From: Rhizobium altiplani | GTDB taxonomy: Bacteria > Pseudomonadota > Alphaproteobacteria > Rhizobiales > Rhizobiaceae | DNA: 64,000 bases | Direction: 5' to 3' | Assembly: GCF_001542405.1 (NCBI RefSeq) | Contig: NZ_LNCD01000070.1 | Location: 62,001-126,000 of the forward strand | Shown: positions 56,403 through 64,000 of the stretch, one piece after another | Layout of the letters: each line of letters opens with the position of its first letter | Numbering within the stretch: position 1 is the stretch's first letter | The notes under the pieces: model-generated | The model's database searches: none | What the model saw: only the letters and a program-made list of their open reading frames with translations | What the model was told of the DNA's origin: nothing | Translations under genes and position numbers: made by a program

Positions 56403-58325
56403 GTGACACAATCGCCGAAGACGCCGCTGCTGGATAAGGTCCCCTATCCAGCCGACCTCCGAAAGCTTGACGATCGCGACCTGCCGCAGCTTGCGCGCGA
56501 GGTTCGCGATGAAATGATCGATGCGGTGTCGCGCACCGGCGGTCATCTCGGTGCAGGACTCGGCGTGGTGGAACTGACGATTGCGATCCACAGCGTCTTC
56601 AACACGCCTGAAGATCGGCTGATCTTCGACGTCGGGCACCAGTGCTATCCGCACAAGATCCTCACCGGTCGCCGTGACCGTATCCGGACGTTGCGCCAAG
56701 AAGGCGGCCTCTCCGGTTTCACGCGCCGCGCGGAAAGCGAATACGATCCCTTCGGTGCTGCTCACTCCTCCACGTCCATCTCCGCCGGCCTCGGCATGGC
56801 GGTTGCCTCCGACCTCGACAAGACCGACCGCCGGGTGATTGCCGTGATCGGCGACGGCGCGTTGTCGGCCGGCATGGCCTACGAAGCATTGAACAATGCT
56901 GGCGCGCTCGACGCCCGCCTGATCGTCATCCTCAACGACAACGACATGTCGATTGCGCCGCCGACCGGCGCGATGAGCGCCTATCTCGCGCGCCTTGCTT
57001 CCGGCCGCACCTACATGGGCTTCCGCGATTTCGGCAAGAAGCTGACGGCCTACCTCGGCAAGAATGTCGACCGCGCCATCACTCGCGCCGTGGAGCATGC
57101 CCGGGGCTATGTGACCGGGGGGACAATGTTCGAGGAGATGGGTTTCTATCATATCGGGCCGATCGACGGTCACTCGTTCGAGCACCTGCTGCCGGTGTTG
57201 CGCAATGTGCGCGACAATGCCAACGGCCCCGTGCTGATCCATGTGGTGACGCAGAAGGGCAAGGGCTACGCGCCCGCCGAGGCGGCAGCCGACAAGTATC
57301 ACGGCGTCAACAAGTTCGACGTCATCACCGGCGCGCAGGCGAAGGTGAAGCCGAATGCGCCGAGCTACACGAGCGTATTCGCCGAAGCGCTGGTGCAGGA
57401 AGCGGAGCACGACGACAAGATCGTCGGCATTACCGCCGCCATGCCGAACGGGACTGGCCTCGACAAGCTCGCAAGCGTCTTCCCGTCGCGATGTTTCGAT
57501 GTCGGGATTGCCGAGCAGCATGCGGTGACATTTGCCGCCGGTCTAGCCGCCGAGGGCTTCAAGCCGTTTGCCGCGCTTTACTCGACGTTCCTGCAGCGCG
57601 CCTATGACCAGGTGGTGCACGACGTCGCGATCCAGGGCCTTCCGGTTCGCTTCCCGATCGATCGCGCCGGTTTCGTCGGCGCCGACGGCCCGACGCATGC
57701 AGGCTCGTTCGATACGACGTTCCTCGCCACCCTCCCCGGCTTCGTGGTGATGGCGGCCGCCGATGAGGCTGAGCTGAAGCATATGGTGCGAACGGCGGCA
57801 GCCTATGATGCCGGTCCGATCTCCTTCCGATATCCGCGCGGCGAAGGCGTCGGCATAGAAATGCCCGTCCGTGGTGAAATCCTGCAGATCGGCAAGGGCC
57901 GCGTCGTCAAGGAAGGCGCGAAAGTGGCGCTGCTCTCGTTCGGCACCCGCCTCGCTGACTGTCTGCTTGCTGCCGAGGACCTTGACGCAGCCGGGCTTTC
58001 GACGACGGTTGCCGATGCGCGATTCGCCAAGCCGCTGGATCATGATCTGATCCGCCAGTTGGCACGCCACCACGAAATCCTGATCACCGTCGAAGAGGGA
58101 GCGGTCGGCGGCTTCGGCAGCCAAGTCATGCAGTTCCTGGCCATGGACGGCCTGCTCGACAATGGCCTGAAGATCCGCTCGCTTGTCATGCCCGATATCT
58201 GGGTGGAACAGGCAAAGCCGGAAGTGATGAACGCCCATGCCGGCCTCGATCGCGCGGGCATCGTTTCAACCGTGTTCAAGGCGCTTGGCCGGCCCGCCGC
58301 ATTTGGCGTCGGCGCTGCCGGATAG
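56403..58325 (+). CDS. dxs: 1-deoxy-D-xylulose-5-phosphate synthase
   Basis: 640 residues from GTG 56403. Thiamine diphosphate binding is marked by [18 protein letters not shown] (about 149-166), [16 protein letters not shown] near 80, and [17 protein letters not shown] (catalytic Glu about 369). The final transketolase C domain follows. It condenses pyruvate and glyceraldehyde-3-phosphate, the first step of the MEP pathway; IspH at 25.1 kb makes the end products. A strong terminator lies downstream. Confidence 0.97.
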   Translation: MTQSPKTPLLDKVPYPADLRKLDDRDLPQLAREVRDEMIDAVSRTGGHLGAGLGVVELTIAIHSVFNTPEDRLIFDVGHQCYPHKILTGRRDRIRTLRQEGGLSGFTRRAESEYDPFGAAHSSTSISAGLGMAVASDLDKTDRRVIAVIGDGALSAGMAYEALNNAGALDARLIVILNDNDMSIAPPTGAMSAYLARLASGRTYMGFRDFGKKLTAYLGKNVDRAITRAVEHARGYVTGGTMFEEMGFYHIGPIDGHSFEHLLPVLRNVRDNANGPVLIHVVTQKGKGYAPAEAAADKYHGVNKFDVITGAQAKVKPNAPSYTSVFAEALVQEAEHDDKIVGITAAMPNGTGLDKLASVFPSRCFDVGIAEQHAVTFAAGLAAEGFKPFAALYSTFLQRAYDQVVHDVAIQGLPVRFPIDRAGFVGADGPTHAGSFDTTFLATLPGFVVMAAADEAELKHMVRTAAAYDAGPISFRYPRGEGVGIEMPVRGEILQIGKGRVVKEGAKVALLSFGTRLADCLLAAEDLDAAGLSTTVADARFAKPLDHDLIRQLARHHEILITVEEGAVGGFGSQVMQFLAMDGLLDNGLKIRSLVMPDIWVEQAKPEVMNAHAGLDRAGIVSTVFKALGRPAAFGVGAAG

Positions 58326-58347
58326 TTCAATCTCATCGCGTTAGATG

Positions 58348-58379
58348 AAGACGGCCCTGGAGACGGGGCCGTCTTTTTT
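58348..58379 (+). terminator. Intrinsic terminator after dxs
   Basis: AAGACGGCCC (58348-58357) pairs with GGGCCGTCTT (58366-58375) over an 8-base loop, and the stem runs into TTTTTT. It lies about 20 bases after the dxs stop and ends its transcript. Confidence 0.92.
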
Positions 58380-58490
58380 GTTTGGCGAAAGGCCGACGGA
58401 AGTGTCGATGAACCGCTGCCATCCGGCTGCCAGCGACGCCTCTCCAACAAAAGGCTTGCAACTAACGGCTTTGCCGGTCATGGACAGCCG

Positions 58491-59237
58491 ATGTCCGATC
58501 AAAACACACAACGCCTCGACCAGTTGCTCGTCAGCCTTGGTCTTTTCGCCAGCCGTTCCCGAGCGCGGGATGCGGTGCAACGCGGCACCGTGAAGGTCGG
58601 AGGCAAGATCGTGACGAAAGCAGGTGCGCTGTTTGGCGAGGATGCCCCAATCGAAATCGACGATCCGGCGCAGGACTATGTGTCCCGTGCGGCGCTGAAG
58701 CTCGCCGCAGCGCTCGATCACTTCAAGCTCGACCCGTCAGGACATCACTGTCTCGATGTCGGCGCATCAACCGGTGGCTTCACCGAAGTGCTGCTGGCCC
58801 AAGGGGCAACCCATATCACCGCGATCGACGTCGGCCATGGCCAGATGCATCCGCGCATCTCGAGTGATCCCCGCGTGACGAACATCGAAGGCCTCAACGC
58901 CCGCAACCTGACGGCGGAGAATATCGGCCATCCGCTCACCTTTATCGTGTCGGACGTCTCCTTCATCTCGCTGAAGCTGGCACTTGCCCCTGCTCTTGAG
59001 ATCGCGGAAGCTGGGGCTTGCGCGGCTCTCCTCGTCAAGCCGCAGTTCGAGGCCGGGCGCGAGGCGATCGGCAAGGGGGGGCTTCTCAAGGACCCGTCAT
59101 CGGCGCCCGATGTCGCGGCCGAACTCGAGCGCTGGTTCGTCGAGGATATGGGCTGGAAGAGCCTTGGCCTCATCCCCTCACCCATTGCCGGCGGCGACGG
59201 TAATCAGGAATTTCTACTCGCAGGGACAAAACCGTGA
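58491..59237 (+). CDS. TlyA-family rRNA cytidine-2'-O-methyltransferase
   Basis: 248 residues. Residues 5-65 are an S4 RNA-binding domain (RLDQLLVSLGLFASRSRARDAVQRGTVKV). The rest is an FtsJ-like methyltransferase with DVGASTGGFTEVLLAQGA (SAM binding, about 84-101), IVSDVSFISLKLALAP, and a conserved Lys in LVKPQFEAGR (about 180). TlyA methylates 16S and 23S rRNA and affects capreomycin sensitivity. The next gene's GTG overlaps its TGA. Confidence 0.93.
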   Translation: MSDQNTQRLDQLLVSLGLFASRSRARDAVQRGTVKVGGKIVTKAGALFGEDAPIEIDDPAQDYVSRAALKLAAALDHFKLDPSGHHCLDVGASTGGFTEVLLAQGATHITAIDVGHGQMHPRISSDPRVTNIEGLNARNLTAENIGHPLTFIVSDVSFISLKLALAPALEIAEAGACAALLVKPQFEAGREAIGKGGLLKDPSSAPDVAAELERWFVEDMGWKSLGLIPSPIAGGDGNQEFLLAGTKP

Positions 59238-60484
59238 GCACGCAAACTGTTACGATCGAAAAGCTGGGCGCCCAGGGCGATGGCATCGTGCACGCGGATG
59301 GCGGGCCGGTCTATGTGCCCTTCACCCTGCCCGGCGAAACCGTCGCCATCGCGCGCGTCAAGAACCACGGCACGGTGATGTCGATCTCCGATCCATCGGC
59401 CGATCGCCAGGCTCCTCCTTGCCGGCATTTCGGACCGGACGGAGTGAACGGCACCTGCGGCGGCTGCAGCCTCCAGCACATGAACGATCCTGCCTATCGC
59501 AGCTTCAAGCGTCAGCTTGTCGTCGACGCGCTGAAATCGAAGGGACTGACGGCTGAGGTTGCCGACCTCGTCGTCGCTCATCCCGGCGAACGGCGGCGTG
59601 TCGTCTTCGCCGCACGGCGGACCGAGAAGGACATGCTTATCGGCTTCAATCAGGCCGAAAGCCACCACATCGTCGCCATCGAGGAATGTCCCATCTCGTC
59701 GGCGGGCATCATCGCCAGGCTGCCGGCGATCAAGGCGATTGGTGCAGCACTTGCCAATAGCGCCGAAGCGTTCCGCATCACCGTGTTGGAGACCCTGTCG
59801 GGTCTTGATCTCGCGGTCGACGGCATCAAGAAACTCTCGGATCAGCAGCGCCGCAAGGCGATCGAGACGGTGCTTTCCCTTCGCGGCATCGCCCGCGTCT
59901 CGCTCAACGACGAAATCCTCGTCGAACCATCGAAGCCGATCGTCGATTTCGGCGGCGTCAATGTCGTTCCGCCGCCCGGCAGCTTCACGCAGGCGACCAA
60001 GCAGGCGGAAGACGCAATGGCGGAATTGGTTCTGGCGCATGTCGGCAAGGCGAAACGCATCGCCGATCTTTTCGCAGGCGCCGGCACCTTCTCGCTTCGC
60101 CTTGCCCGCGTCGGCCGGGTTCATGCGGTCGAGAGCGAGGACAAGCCGCTGGCGGCGCTCGATCACGCTGCTCGCAACACGCAGGGTCTGAAGCCGGTCA
60201 GCGTCGAAAGGCGAGACCTCTTCCGCCGGCCGCTGATGACATCCGAGCTGAAGGTCTACGACGCCGTGGTCTTCGATCCGCCGCGCGCCGGCGCCGAGTT
60301 TCAGTGCAAGGAACTGGCGCGCTCGACGGTCAAGAAAATCGTCGCCGTCAGCTGCAATCCGGTGACGCTCGCCCGGGATCTCGCCCTGCTCGTCGAGGGT
60401 GGCTATCGCATCACCGGTGTGACCCCGATCGACCAGTTCCTGTGGACATCGCACGTCGAGGTCGTGGCGACGCTGGAGAAGTAG
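59234..60484 (+). CDS. Class I RNA m5U methyltransferase (RumA/TrmA-type)
   Basis: 416 residues from GTG 59234 (4-base overlap with the TlyA gene). A TRAM-like start (TIEKLGAQGDGIV) precedes HFGPDGVNGTCGGCSLQHM, with the Fe-S cysteines of RumA (CGGCSLQH). SAM binding is ADLFAGAGTFSLRLA (about 279-293), FDPPRAGAE follows, and the catalytic Cys lies in SCNPVTLARDLALL (about 375). It methylates uridine in 23S rRNA or tRNA. A terminator follows. Confidence 0.92.
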   Translation: MSTQTVTIEKLGAQGDGIVHADGGPVYVPFTLPGETVAIARVKNHGTVMSISDPSADRQAPPCRHFGPDGVNGTCGGCSLQHMNDPAYRSFKRQLVVDALKSKGLTAEVADLVVAHPGERRRVVFAARRTEKDMLIGFNQAESHHIVAIEECPISSAGIIARLPAIKAIGAALANSAEAFRITVLETLSGLDLAVDGIKKLSDQQRRKAIETVLSLRGIARVSLNDEILVEPSKPIVDFGGVNVVPPPGSFTQATKQAEDAMAELVLAHVGKAKRIADLFAGAGTFSLRLARVGRVHAVESEDKPLAALDHAARNTQGLKPVSVERRDLFRRPLMTSELKVYDAVVFDPPRAGAEFQCKELARSTVKKIVAVSCNPVTLARDLALLVEGGYRITGVTPIDQFLWTSHVEVVATLEK

Positions 60485-60499
60485 CGGCGCGAAAAACAA

Positions 60500-60524
60500 A
60501 ACGCCCGCGACGAGCGCGGGCGTT
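60500..60524 (-). terminator. Intrinsic terminator of the first chemoreceptor gene
   Basis: AACGCCCGCG (60500-60509) pairs with CGCGGGCGTT (60515-60524). On the minus strand it is followed by TTGTTTTTC, ending transcription of the chemoreceptor. It may also stop the converging methyltransferase transcript, but the plus-strand U-tract is weak. Confidence 0.82.
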
Positions 60525-60546
60525 CCAGTTTGTGTGTATCAATCAA

Positions 60547-62370
60547 TCAGGCGGCGCGACGGCTGTAGGATGATGCGCCGTGGGATGCTGCCTGCAGGTT
60601 GAACTGGGCAAGGAGTTGCATCAGCTTTGCTGCTTCCTGCGCCAGCCCATGGCTCGCTGCCGTCTGCTCCTCGACCATGGCGGCGTTCTGCTGCGTGCCC
60701 TGGTCCATCGTGTTGACAGCAGTGTTAATCTCGGCAAGCCCCGTCGACTGCTCACGGGTTGCCGTGACGATTGCGTCGACGTGACGGCTGATTTCCTGAA
60801 CCTGACCGACGATTGCTTCCAACGCCTTGCCGGTGTCGCCGACGAGCGTGACGCCCGAGCGAACCTGTGAGTTCGAGGCGGTGATCAGGCTTTCGATTTC
60901 CTTCGCGGCATGGGCAGAACGCTGTGCCAGCTCGCGCACTTCCTGGGCGACGACAGCAAAGCCCTTGCCGGCTTCGCCGGCGCGTGCCGCCTCGACACCG
61001 GCATTCAGCGCCAGCAGGTTGGTCTGGAAGGCAATGTCGTCGATGACACTGATGATATTGGCAATCTTCTGCGACGACTGCTCGATCTCGGTCATTGCCG
61101 AGACCGCCTTGCGGACGATGTTGCCGGACTCTTCGGCGCCGTTGCGGGTTCGAGTGACCAGCGTGCCGGCTTCCTCGGCACGGCGCGCTGTGTCCTTGAC
61201 GGTCGTCGTAATTTCTTCGAGCGCGGCTGCCGTTTCTTCGATGGAGGCAGCCTGCTGTTCAGTGCGGCGGGCAAGCCCGTCCGCGGCGGTGCGGATTTCT
61301 CCGGCGCCCGCGTCGATCGCATGAGCGTTGTCACCGACCTCCTGAAGAACAGCCCGCAACTTGGCCACGGAGGAATTGAAATCACTGCGCAGCCGGTCGA
61401 GGTGGTCGGCAAAAGGCGTCTCGATCGTCCGCGTGAGATCGCCTTCCGAGAGAGCGCCCAGCGCTTCGGCAAGCGCATCGACGGCATGTTGGATCTCGCT
61501 GGCTTCACGTGCCTTCGAGGCTTCGTTACGGGAACGCTCCTGCTGAGCCTGCTCGCGGGTGTGCTCGGCGCTCCGTTCGAGGTCGAGGCGTGCGAAAGAG
61601 TTGTCGCGGAAGATCGCTACGGCAGCCGCCATGTCGCCGATCTCATCCTTGCGCCCGGCGTAAGGGACGGCCGCGTCGAGATCCCCGTCCGCCAGACGGG
61701 CCATGCGGGTGGCGATCGTCGAGATCGGCTGAGAAATGCGCGTCCAGGCAAGGAAGGCCGCAGCAACGGCGACGGCAAGCGCGACGACGAGGCCACCGAC
61801 GATGGACAAGATGCCTGCGTTATAGTTACCGGTCGCGGCAGCGAGAGCGGCATCGGTCGACTGCCGATCCTTTGCCAACATTCCGTCGACGAGCGTCTGA
61901 ATGTTGTTGGCGGACATGGAAAGTTCGCCGCGATAGAGGCTGTTGGCCTGGCTGCGCTTGTTGTCGAGCGCCAGCGCAATGATCTTGTCGGCAAGCGCAG
62001 CGTCGTTGGTGAGCGCCTTCTGCAGCCGGCCGAAATTCTGGCTCATGTAATCGCTCTTCGGCTGCTTGTCGAAGGCGCCAATGGCAGTGGCAAGGCGCTG
62101 GCGGCGGGCCTTGAGTGTCGTCTCCGCGTTGCGGAAGTCCGTCTTACCTGTTGCAAGGAGGTAGTCGGCGTAGCTGCGACGAACGTCGTTCAGCGTCGTG
62201 ACGATCGCGTGGAGCCGTTCGGTGTTCGGAATGTTCTGCGCCCCGATCTGCCGGGTGTTGGCCTCCAGATTGATCAACGAGAAGGCCGCGATCGCACCCT
62301 GCACCAGGGCAATGACGACAAGGGACAGAAAAAGAAGCGGAAGAAGCGTCTTGATCTTCAATTTGGACAT
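60547..62370 (-). CDS. Methyl-accepting chemotaxis protein
   Basis: 607 residues. Membrane segment about 8-30, a periplasmic four-helix-type sensor (about 35-185), second membrane segment about 188-208, HAMP (about 210-262), a second HAMP-like region (about 290-345), and the signalling domain with the hairpin tip [29 protein letters not shown] and [19 protein letters not shown] (residues about 430-480). It senses a periplasmic ligand and controls CheA. No other che gene is in this window. A near-identical 3' region occurs in the next chemoreceptor. Confidence 0.93.
   Translation of the reverse strand: MSKLKIKTLLPLLFLSLVVIALVQGAIAAFSLINLEANTRQIGAQNIPNTERLHAIVTTLNDVRRSYADYLLATGKTDFRNAETTLKARRQRLATAIGAFDKQPKSDYMSQNFGRLQKALTNDAALADKIIALALDNKRSQANSLYRGELSMSANNIQTLVDGMLAKDRQSTDAALAAATGNYNAGILSIVGGLVVALAVAVAAAFLAWTRISQPISTIATRMARLADGDLDAAVPYAGRKDEIGDMAAAVAIFRDNSFARLDLERSAEHTREQAQQERSRNEASKAREASEIQHAVDALAEALGALSEGDLTRTIETPFADHLDRLRSDFNSSVAKLRAVLQEVGDNAHAIDAGAGEIRTAADGLARRTEQQAASIEETAAALEEITTTVKDTARRAEEAGTLVTRTRNGAEESGNIVRKAVSAMTEIEQSSQKIANIISVIDDIAFQTNLLALNAGVEAARAGEAGKGFAVVAQEVRELAQRSAHAAKEIESLITASNSQVRSGVTLVGDTGKALEAIVGQVQEISRHVDAIVTATREQSTGLAEINTAVNTMDQGTQQNAAMVEEQTAASHGLAQEAAKLMQLLAQFNLQAASHGASSYSRRAA
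60641..61140 (-). repeat. Near-identical tract shared with the second chemoreceptor (copy 1)
   Basis: This 500-base segment matches 62709-63208 (offset 2068). I count about 4 differences over the first 430 bases (60641-61070), even at synonymous positions. Identity falls in codons upstream of that. The pattern indicates recent gene conversion or duplication rather than protein constraint. Confidence 0.8.
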
Positions 62371-62528
62371 AGAGCGGCCTCAGTGCGGCTGAACGATGTG
62401 CTTCAGTCAATCTCCTGTTGATCGCCTGGGGGAACACTCGTTTTAATGGTGTGGGGAGAACGGTACGGACAACGTCCATCCTGCATCATGCATTGCACGC
62501 CACTAAAGCCCAAGATCCGTAAGATTTG

Positions 62529-62552
62529 ATTAAAAGTAATATTTTTTAATCA
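62529..62552. promoter_or_regulatory. AT-rich palindrome between the chemoreceptor genes
   Basis: GATTAAAA (62529-62536) and TTTTAATC (62545-62552) form a perfect inverted repeat with an 8-base spacer. It lies in the 250-base gap upstream of the first chemoreceptor (which starts at 62370) and downstream of the second. It stands out against the GC-rich background and could be a regulator site. No known motif is assigned. Confidence 0.35.
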
Positions 62553-62578
62553 CCGCTGGTCGCGCCCTCCAACGAGAA

Positions 62579-62601
62579 CGCCCGCGACGAGCGCGAGCGT
62601 C
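62579..62601 (-). terminator. Decayed terminator copy after the second chemoreceptor
   Basis: ACGCCCGCG (62579-62587) pairs with CGCGAGCGT (62593-62601) with one mismatch. It is almost the same sequence as the working terminator at 60500-60524, but lacks a U-run on the minus strand. It therefore looks like an inherited, weakened copy. Confidence 0.4.
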
Positions 62602-62620
62602 CGGTCTTCGCAGGATTACA

Positions 62621-64000
62621 TCAGGCCGCGCGACGGCTGACCGCAGCGTGGGATACTGATTGCAGGTTGAACTGGCTCAGCAACTGCATCAGCTTTGCCG
62701 CCTCCTGCGCCAGCCCATGGCTCGCTGCCGTCTGCTCCTCGACCATGGCGGCATTCTGCTGCGTGCCCTGGTCCATCGTGTTTACAGCAGTGTTAATCTC
62801 GGCAAGCCCCGTCGACTGTTCACGGGTTGCCGTGACGATTGCGTCGACGTGACGGCTGATTTCCTGAACCTGACCGACGATTGCTTCCAACGCCTTGCCG
62901 GTGTCGCCGACGAGCGTGACGCCCGAGCGAACCTGTGAGTTCGAGGCGGTGATCAGGCTTTCGATTTCCTTCGCGGCATGGGCAGAACGCTGTGCCAGCT
63001 CGCGCACTTCCTGGGCGACGACAGCAAAGCCCTTGCCGGCTTCGCCGGCGCGTGCCGCCTCGACACCGGCATTCAGCGCCAACAGGTTGGTCTGGAAGGC
63101 AATGTCGTCGATGACACTGATGATGTTGGCGATCTTCTGCGAGGACTGCTCGATCTCGGTCATTGCCGAAACCGCCTTGCGCACGATGTTGCCGGACTCT
63201 TCGGCGCCGTTGCGGGTGCGCGAGACGAGATTGCCGGCCTCCTCAGCGCGACGTGCCGTGTCCTTGACCGTCGTGGTGATCTCCTCGAGCGCTGCAGCCG
63301 TTTCCTCGACCGAGGCTGCCTGCTGCTCGGTGCGGCGGGCAAGGCCGTCTGCGGCCGTGCGGATTTCGCTCGCACCGGCATCAATGGCGTGGGCGTTGTT
63401 GCCCACGGCATGCAAAGCACCGTGGAGCTTGGTGACGGCGTTGTTGAAGTCATTACGTAGGCGGTCGAGATGCGGGGCAAACGGCGCGTCGATGCGATGC
63501 GCAAGGTTGCCATCCGACAGCGCGCCGAGGGCACTGGCAAGCGCATCGACGGCATGACGGATTTCGGTTGCCTCGCGGTTTTTCTGCTGCTCACGCTCAT
63601 GACGCTCACGCTCGGTAAGGGCACGGCCGGTTTCGGCTTCACCCTCAAGGCGCTCTCGATCAACCGCGTTCTTCTTGAAGACAGCCACAGCCTCGGCCAT
63701 CGAGCCGATCTGGTCGCGGCGCTGTTCGCCAGGAATGGAGACCGACAGATCGCCGGCGGCAAGCTTTTGCATCGCGGCGGTCATATCGGTGACGGGACGG
63801 ATCACCAGGCCATGCAGCAGCCAGGCCATGGCGCAGATCATCAGGCCGACGGCGAGAATCGTGGCAATGGTTGCGGCAATGCGGAATTCGTTCGGCGAAG
63901 CGAAGGCGGCGTCGCTGTCCACGACGAAGCCGAGGTACCATTCGACCGACGGCAAACCTGCAACCGGCATGAAGCTGACGAGGACATCCTTGCCGGCAAA
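62621..64000 (-). CDS. Methyl-accepting chemotaxis protein (partial, runs off the window)
   Basis: The C-terminal 459 residues of a chemoreceptor; the frame stays open to the window edge (codons for [10 protein letters not shown] precede the first Met at 63970). The start of the visible part ([19 protein letters not shown]) fits the end of a dCache sensor, followed by a membrane helix (about 63880-63810), HAMP, a second HAMP-like region and the signalling domain. The 3' region is nearly identical to the preceding gene. Ligand unknown. Confidence 0.9.
   Translation of the reverse strand, partial: FAGKDVLVSFMPVAGLPSVEWYLGFVVDSDAAFASPNEFRIAATIATILAVGLMICAMAWLLHGLVIRPVTDMTAAMQKLAAGDLSVSIPGEQRRDQIGSMAEAVAVFKKNAVDRERLEGEAETGRALTERERHEREQQKNREATEIRHAVDALASALGALSDGNLAHRIDAPFAPHLDRLRNDFNNAVTKLHGALHAVGNNAHAIDAGASEIRTAADGLARRTEQQAASVEETAAALEEITTTVKDTARRAEEAGNLVSRTRNGAEESGNIVRKAVSAMTEIEQSSQKIANIISVIDDIAFQTNLLALNAGVEAARAGEAGKGFAVVAQEVRELAQRSAHAAKEIESLITASNSQVRSGVTLVGDTGKALEAIVGQVQEISRHVDAIVTATREQSTGLAEINTAVNTMDQGTQQNAAMVEEQTAASHGLAQEAAKLMQLLSQFNLQSVSHAAVSRRAA
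62709..63208 (-). repeat. Near-identical tract shared with the first chemoreceptor (copy 2)
   Basis: Second copy of the tract at 60641-61140, in direct orientation. The shared block covers the signalling-domain hairpin and the C-terminus. The similarity continues past the stop codon into the terminator hairpin (62579-62601 against 60500-60524). Confidence 0.8.

Noticed and set aside
60910..62421. A 500-codon open frame antisense to the first chemoreceptor
   Set aside because: It mirrors the chemoreceptor gene, and the same antisense frame recurs in the second one because the DNA is duplicated.

Overview
This is a GC-rich, tightly packed chromosomal segment from an alphaproteobacterium, most likely the family Rhizobiaceae (Rhizobium or a close relative). 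The evidence is the gene content and order. There is a CcrM-type GANTC methyltransferase near mutY, a ctaC-ctaD-ctaB-small ORF-ctaG-ctaE oxidase operon followed by DUF983/SURF1/ispH/thrB/rnhA, a bioMNY biotin transporter, an IalB-like protein, an RT0821/Lpp0805-type lipoprotein, rhizobial-style chemoreceptors and frequent ATGA start/stop overlaps. I see no tRNA, rRNA, CRISPR array, prophage or insertion sequence. Most of the window is core metabolism.

Layout. 1-6.5 kb: the end of mutY, a HAD phosphatase, an NTF2-like protein, a DUF6790 membrane protein, ccrM with a structured 3' UTR, a divergent ArsR / NIPSNAP / ABM module, a second HAD hydrolase, a cluster of nested palindromes and a metallo-beta-lactamase-fold enzyme. 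6.5-16.5 kb: a lipid kinase, a lipoprotein, thrC, an M16 peptidase, a RimJ-like acetyltransferase, a 7TM-PAS-GGDEF-EAL protein, a zinc metallopeptidase and YqgE/AlgH. 16.6-21 kb: a lone DsbD-alpha-like protein, a peroxiredoxin, and a zinc/manganese ABC importer (aztABC-like) led by a 42-residue membrane peptide and tandem Zur-like operators. 21-26 kb: a Dabb protein, fdhA, an endo/exonuclease, then rnhA-thrB-ispH. 26-33.5 kb: the cytochrome aa3 oxidase cluster with its assembly factors, interrupted by an opposite-strand CPT-family kinase. 33.7-43.8 kb: an IalB-like protein, tldD, GNAT, a MazG-like protein, a PBP5-type carboxypeptidase with a SPOR-like tail, a NodB-type deacetylase, pdxH, a lipoprotein, a DnaJ-like protein, fabI, a phosphatase and DUF1344. 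44-53.5 kb: a CHASE-PAS-PAS-GGDEF-EAL protein, aroC, ribB, a decayed YcaQ-like fragment, a KTSC protein, the intact YcaQ-like gene and bioMNY. 53.5-64 kb: a thioesterase, an HDAC-like hydrolase, xseB, a pirin, dxs, a TlyA-type and a TrmA/RumA-type methyltransferase, and two tandem chemoreceptors; the second runs off the window.

How the genes fit together. The oxidase block holds subunits (CtaC, D, E), haem O synthesis (CtaB), copper insertion (CtaG) and SURF1. thrC and thrB both make threonine but are 14 kb apart. dxs and ispH are the first and last steps of the MEP isoprenoid pathway. Two large c-di-GMP proteins differ: one has an intact GGDEF site and one a degraded SGDQF site.

Most interesting non-coding signals: a hairpin that hides the ribosome binding site of the MazG-like gene, a two-hairpin ccrM 3' UTR with a CCUCC loop, the tandem Zur-like boxes, the 5.5 kb palindrome cluster, and near-identical DNA shared by the two chemoreceptor genes. 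No obviously new multi-gene system is present. The best candidates for something undescribed are the small peptide coupled to the metal importer, the ccrM 3' UTR RNA and the mazG hairpin.
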